Origin: Bacteroidales bacterium
Lineage (GTDB): Bacteria; Bacteroidota; Bacteroidia; Bacteroidales; UBA7960
Reading direction: 5' to 3'
Assembly (NCBI GenBank): GCA_007124575.1
Contig: SLEW01000098.1
Coordinates: 1 to 8,710 of the forward strand
DNA: 8,710 nucleotides
The translations under genes were made by a program, and so were the position numbers. Of the stretch, positions 6,491 through 8,710 are shown in pieces. The notes below the pieces were generated by a model. It saw nothing but the letters and a program-made list of their open reading frames with translations, was not told the DNA's origin and made no database searches. Numbering within the stretch: position 1 is the stretch's first letter; each line of letters starts with the position of its first letter.

Positions 6491-6850
6491 ATGAAAAAAA
6501 CACTTGTCATTGGTGCCAGTCCCAACCCATTAAGGTACAGCCATAAAGCTGTTAAAAGGCTGCGCGAATACGATCATGAGGTTGTGGCCATTGGTAAGAG
6601 AGAAACACAGATTGAGGATGTGGAAGTGATCAAAGAAAAACCGCCCCTGGAAGGAATACATACCGTCACCCTGTATGTTGGCCCTCAAAACCAGGATGAA
6701 TATCTTGATTACATCGTATCATTAAAGCCTGAACGCATCATTTTTAATCCCGGCACCTATAATGATACCCTGGAAGAAATGGCAAAGGAAGCCGGAATTG
6801 ACTGTATTGAAGATTGCACCCTGATCATGCTTAGCAGCGATTCCTATTAA
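6491..6850 (+). CDS. CoA-binding-domain protein (CoA_binding_2, YccU-like)
   Basis: A 119-residue single-domain Rossmann-fold protein. It begins with a beta strand and the nucleotide-binding turn LVIGASPNPLRYSHKAV (5-21), followed by the second strand HEVVAIG (29-35), LYVGPQNQDEYLDYI (61-75), RIIFNPGTYN (82-91) with the conserved NPG, and the terminal GIDCIEDCTLIML (102-114), where Cys109 is usually conserved. This resembles the CoA-binding domain of succinyl-CoA synthetase, standing alone as in the YccU group. The physiological role of these small proteins is not known, and ligand binding is inferred from the fold. It is cytoplasmic and of usual length (about 120-140). It lies 87 bp after the OsmC-type gene and 35 bp before the PLP-enzyme gene, so co-transcription with the latter is likely. 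Confidence 0.88.
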   Translation: MKKTLVIGASPNPLRYSHKAVKRLREYDHEVVAIGKRETQIEDVEVIKEKPPLEGIHTVTLYVGPQNQDEYLDYIVSLKPERIIFNPGTYNDTLEEMAKEAGIDCIEDCTLIMLSSDSY

Positions 6851-6885
6851 ATAATGCATTTTTTGAATTAGTAAAAACAGATACA

Positions 6886-8067
6886 ATGGATACCAGAGAT
6901 AAAGGATTTGACTCAAAACTGATACATGCAGGTATGTTCGACGATCAATTTGGAAGTGCTACCGTGCCTATTTATCAGACCAGCACTTTTCGTTTTAAAA
7001 ATGCAGATCACGGAGCTGCATGCTTTGCCGGTGACTCTGAGGGCTATATTTATACCAGGCTTAACAATCCAACCATTGACTCGCTAGAAAAGCTTATCGC
7101 TGAGCTTGAAAACGGTTACAGGGGCATTGCTACCAGTTCGGGCATGGGCGCAGTTAATACCATTTATGGTGCCTTTCTCAAACAAGGGGATCACATGATC
7201 AGCACGGATGCTGTTTATGGACCTTCCCGGGTGGTTATGGAAAAACACTACAGCAAATTTGGTGTTGAATCAACATATTTAGATACAACCAAGCCTGATC
7301 TTGTTCGCAAAGCCATAAAGCCCAATACCCGGATGCTTTATATTGAAACCCCTGCCAATCCCACGATGTCTGTAACCAACCTTAAAGAGATGGTTGCCAT
7401 AGCCAGGGAGCATAACCTGATCACGGTAGCAGACAACACCTTTTGTTCACCCTACCTTCAAAAACCACTGGATTTTGGAGTGGATGTAGTCTTTCATTCC
7501 ATCACAAAGTTTTTGAATGGTCATGCTGACATTGTAGGCGGTATAATTGTAAGCAAAAACAAAGAGCTTGACAGTCAGCTTCGCCCCATGATGGTCAACC
7601 TGGGGTGCAACATGGATCCTCACCAGGCATATATGGTGATTCGGGGGCTTAAAACGCTCTCTTTACGAATGGATCGTTCCCAGGAGAATGCCATGACCAT
7701 AGCCCGTTTCCTGGAAGAACACCCGAAGGTGGACTGGGTTAAATATCCCGGGCTGGAGAGTCATCCGCAATTTGACCTGGCTAAAAAACAAATGAACGGT
7801 CCGGGTGCCATGATCAGTTTTGAGCTGAGGGGAGGTTTGCCTGCCGGAAAGACCCTGATGAATGAGGTAAAGCTCTGTATGTTGGCGGTTTCGCTGGGTG
7901 GCGTTGAAAGTCTTATCCAGCACCCTGCATCCATGACACATTCCAAGATGGATAAAGAAGCCAGGGAAAAATCAGGCATCACGGATGGCCTTGTAAGGTT
8001 CTCTGTGGGGATAGAAAACGTGGAAGACATCATTGACGATCTGACACAGGCCTTCGACAAGGTATAA
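6886..8067 (+). CDS. Cys/Met-metabolism PLP enzyme (methionine gamma-lyase / cystathionine gamma-synthase-like)
   Basis: A 393-residue fold-type I PLP enzyme of sulfur amino-acid metabolism; length is normal. Landmarks: YTRLNNPT (56-63, Tyr56 and Arg58 contact PLP phosphate of the partner subunit), SSGMGAV (84-90), Tyr111 stacking on PLP, ADNTF (182-186, Asp183), HSITKFLNGH (204-213, Schiff-base Lys208), SLGGVESLIQHPASMTHS (336-353) and the substrate-carboxylate arginine Arg371 in GLVRFSVG. Overall it resembles methionine gamma-lyases such as those of Treponema and Porphyromonas as I remember them (NEVKLCMLAVSLG, QHPASMTHS, KPNTRMLYIETPANP). However, the lyase hallmark Cys in 'YGCTFA' is Pro113 here (VYGPSRVV), and the 'KDMTG' loop is replaced by MMVNLGCN (235-242). 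SLGGVESL is the form seen in cystathionine gamma-synthase. The reaction could be gamma-elimination from methionine or homocysteine, cysteine/cystathionine lysis, or gamma-replacement. It is probably co-transcribed with the upstream CoA-binding gene (35-bp gap). Confidence 0.9.
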   Translation: MDTRDKGFDSKLIHAGMFDDQFGSATVPIYQTSTFRFKNADHGAACFAGDSEGYIYTRLNNPTIDSLEKLIAELENGYRGIATSSGMGAVNTIYGAFLKQGDHMISTDAVYGPSRVVMEKHYSKFGVESTYLDTTKPDLVRKAIKPNTRMLYIETPANPTMSVTNLKEMVAIAREHNLITVADNTFCSPYLQKPLDFGVDVVFHSITKFLNGHADIVGGIIVSKNKELDSQLRPMMVNLGCNMDPHQAYMVIRGLKTLSLRMDRSQENAMTIARFLEEHPKVDWVKYPGLESHPQFDLAKKQMNGPGAMISFELRGGLPAGKTLMNEVKLCMLAVSLGGVESLIQHPASMTHSKMDKEAREKSGITDGLVRFSVGIENVEDIIDDLTQAFDKV

Positions 8068-8096
8068 ATACACGCTTTAACAGAATTACTTTTACC

Positions 8097-8126
8097 TTTC
8101 TCACCTGAGAAATATTTCTAATTTTG
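8097..8126 (+). promoter_or_regulatory. Bacteroidota-type promoter for the DUF349 gene
   Basis: TAATTTTG at 8119-8126 matches TAnnTTTG exactly. TTTC at 8097-8100 (one base off TTTG) lies 18 bp upstream. Transcription would start near 8133, leaving a leader of about 118 nt before ATG 8251. Weaker one-mismatch boxes (TTGTTTTG at 8150-8157, AAACTTTG at 8223-8230) could provide shorter leaders. Confidence 0.5.
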
Positions 8127-8164
8127 CAAATAATAAATGGTTTAATAAATTGTTTTGTATCCAC

Positions 8165-8203
8165 TGCCCGGAAGGTTGGGCACTCACACTTGCCAGCAAG
8201 TGT
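8165..8203 (+). promoter_or_regulatory. Two adjacent hairpins in the leader of the DUF349 gene
   Basis: Hairpin 1: TGCCC (8165-8169) pairs with GGGCA (8178-8182) around GGAAGGTT. Hairpin 2: ACACTTG (8186-8192) pairs with CAAGTGT (8197-8203) around CCAG; as DNA it is an 8-bp perfect inverted repeat, ACACTTGC/GCAAGTGT. They sit back to back, downstream of the proposed promoter and about 50 nt before the start codon. No T-run follows, so they do not form an ordinary intrinsic terminator, although they could still protect the 3' end of the upstream PLP-enzyme mRNA. The function is not known. Confidence 0.4.
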
Positions 8204-8250
8204 ATATAACGAAGATAACTTCAAACTTTGATTAGTAATTAGACAGTCTT

Positions 8251-8710
8251 ATGGAAAACAAGGAACAACTGAACCCCAATGCCTCTTCAGGCCAAACCGG
8301 GGAAGAGAATCTGGCCGGCAAAACGGTTAAAGACGAACAGCCCACCCAAAAAACCAACACAACTCAGCAAACAGAAGATGAAAAGCCTGCGGAAGAAAAA
8401 CCGTTAAAGGAGGAGCCCGAAGAGCAAAAGGCCCCGGAGGAAGTATCTGCTGAAGAAAAGCCCGCAAAGGAGGAGCCCGAAGAGGAAAAGGCCCCGGAGG
8501 CTGATGAGGATAACAGTGATACCCTGGTGGAGAAATACGCTTCCATGAACCGCGAGGAACTGGTTAATACCGTGGAAGAGTTGGTTAAACATGAGGATGT
8601 CAATTACATTAGAAAGCACATAGGATTTATTAAGGCTTCATACCGGAAACTTTTGCGGGAGGAGAACATGACAGCCTTTGAGCAAAAGCTTGGCAAAGAA
8701 GATACCGCAG
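8251..8710 (+). CDS. DUF349-family protein, N-terminal part, cut by window edge
   Basis: The first 153 codons are present; the gene runs off the right edge. Residues 1-90 are low-complexity, rich in Glu, Lys, Pro and Gln, and probably disordered, with two copies of a 20-residue unit (AEEKPLKEEPEEQKAPEE at 47-64 and AEEKPAKEEPEEEKAPEA at 67-84). From about 91 the sequence becomes helical: LVEKYASMNREELVNTVEEL, then VNYIRKHIGFIKASYRKLLREE (118-139). This head region is typical of Bacteroidota proteins that go on to several DUF349 repeats, which are long coiled helices. The family has no firm biochemical function. No signal peptide or membrane segment is seen. The family call rests on the 110-150 region alone because the DUF349 repeats would be outside the window. 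ATG 8251 follows a long non-coding leader and is the only sensible start. Confidence 0.7.
   Translation, partial: MENKEQLNPNASSGQTGEENLAGKTVKDEQPTQKTNTTQQTEDEKPAEEKPLKEEPEEQKAPEEVSAEEKPAKEEPEEEKAPEADEDNSDTLVEKYASMNREELVNTVEELVKHEDVNYIRKHIGFIKASYRKLLREENMTAFEQKLGKEDTA
8387..8500 (+). repeat. 60-bp tandem duplication inside the DUF349 gene
   Basis: Bases 8387-8440 and 8447-8500 align at an exact 60-bp offset with six mismatches in 54 positions. The 35-base core (8406-8440 versus 8466-8500) differs at one base only. The period is 20 codons, so the frame is kept and the acidic Pro/Glu/Lys segment is simply doubled. Such repeats usually arise by slippage or unequal recombination and vary in copy number. 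Confidence 0.9.

Noticed and set aside
6407..6539. Exact 13-base direct repeat CCATTAAGGTACA at 6407-6419 and 6527-6539
   Set aside because: In a window this size about one chance 13-base repeat is expected, and the second copy is inside coding sequence; not evidence of a mobile-element target duplication.
8186..8203. Hairpin 2 considered as an intrinsic terminator of the PLP-enzyme gene
   Set aside because: It is followed by ATATAACG rather than a run of T and lies downstream of the next gene's likely promoter.
8364..8619. Serine/glycine-rich minus-strand frames opposite the DUF349 gene
   Set aside because: The apparent repeats simply mirror the 60-bp duplication encoding Glu/Lys/Pro on the plus strand.

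Overview
The window looks like ordinary chromosomal DNA from a member of the Bacteroidota. Four lines of evidence support this. Several gene starts are preceded by close matches to the Bacteroidota sigma-factor promoter (TTTG-type -33, about 19 bp, then TAnnTTTG), and Shine-Dalgarno sequences are largely absent. SecA is the long form (1094 residues, versus about 900 in E. coli) with the insertions typical of this phylum. The small acidic DUF2795-type protein and the DUF349 protein with a low-complexity acidic N-terminus are both common in Bacteroidota. I cannot place the organism below phylum with confidence.

Layout. The left edge holds the first 73 codons of a C-terminal processing (S41) peptidase, read leftward. 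A gene-poor 305-bp gap with a promoter separates it from a rightward rhomboid-family membrane protein. That gene converges on, and overlaps by 31 bp, the leftward gene for SmpB, the tmRNA partner in ribosome rescue. A divergent gap then leads to a strongly acidic 73-residue DUF2795-type protein, closed by a clear intrinsic terminator. SecA, the motor of the Sec translocon, follows with its own promoter. Only 23 bp after secA comes a YbgC/FadM-like hotdog thioesterase. Next, all rightward, are an OsmC-family protein, a small CoA-binding-domain protein and a Cys/Met-metabolism PLP enzyme of the methionine gamma-lyase/cystathionine gamma-synthase superfamily. After a promoter and a roughly 120-nt leader with two adjacent hairpins, the window ends inside a DUF349-family gene whose acidic N-terminus carries a 60-bp tandem duplication.

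How the genes work together. The left half has a protein-quality and export flavour: a periplasmic protease, an intramembrane protease homologue, SmpB and SecA. The right half is small-molecule metabolism: an acyl-CoA thioesterase-like protein, an OsmC thiol-peroxidase-like protein, a CoA-binding-fold protein and a sulfur amino-acid PLP enzyme. There is no mobile element, CRISPR array, rRNA or tRNA gene, and I see no clear novel multi-gene system. The points most worth checking are the PLP enzyme's atypical active-site residues, the structured leader before the DUF349 gene, the convergent rhomboid/smpB overlap, and a possible small ORF with a nested stem-loop upstream of the S41 peptidase.
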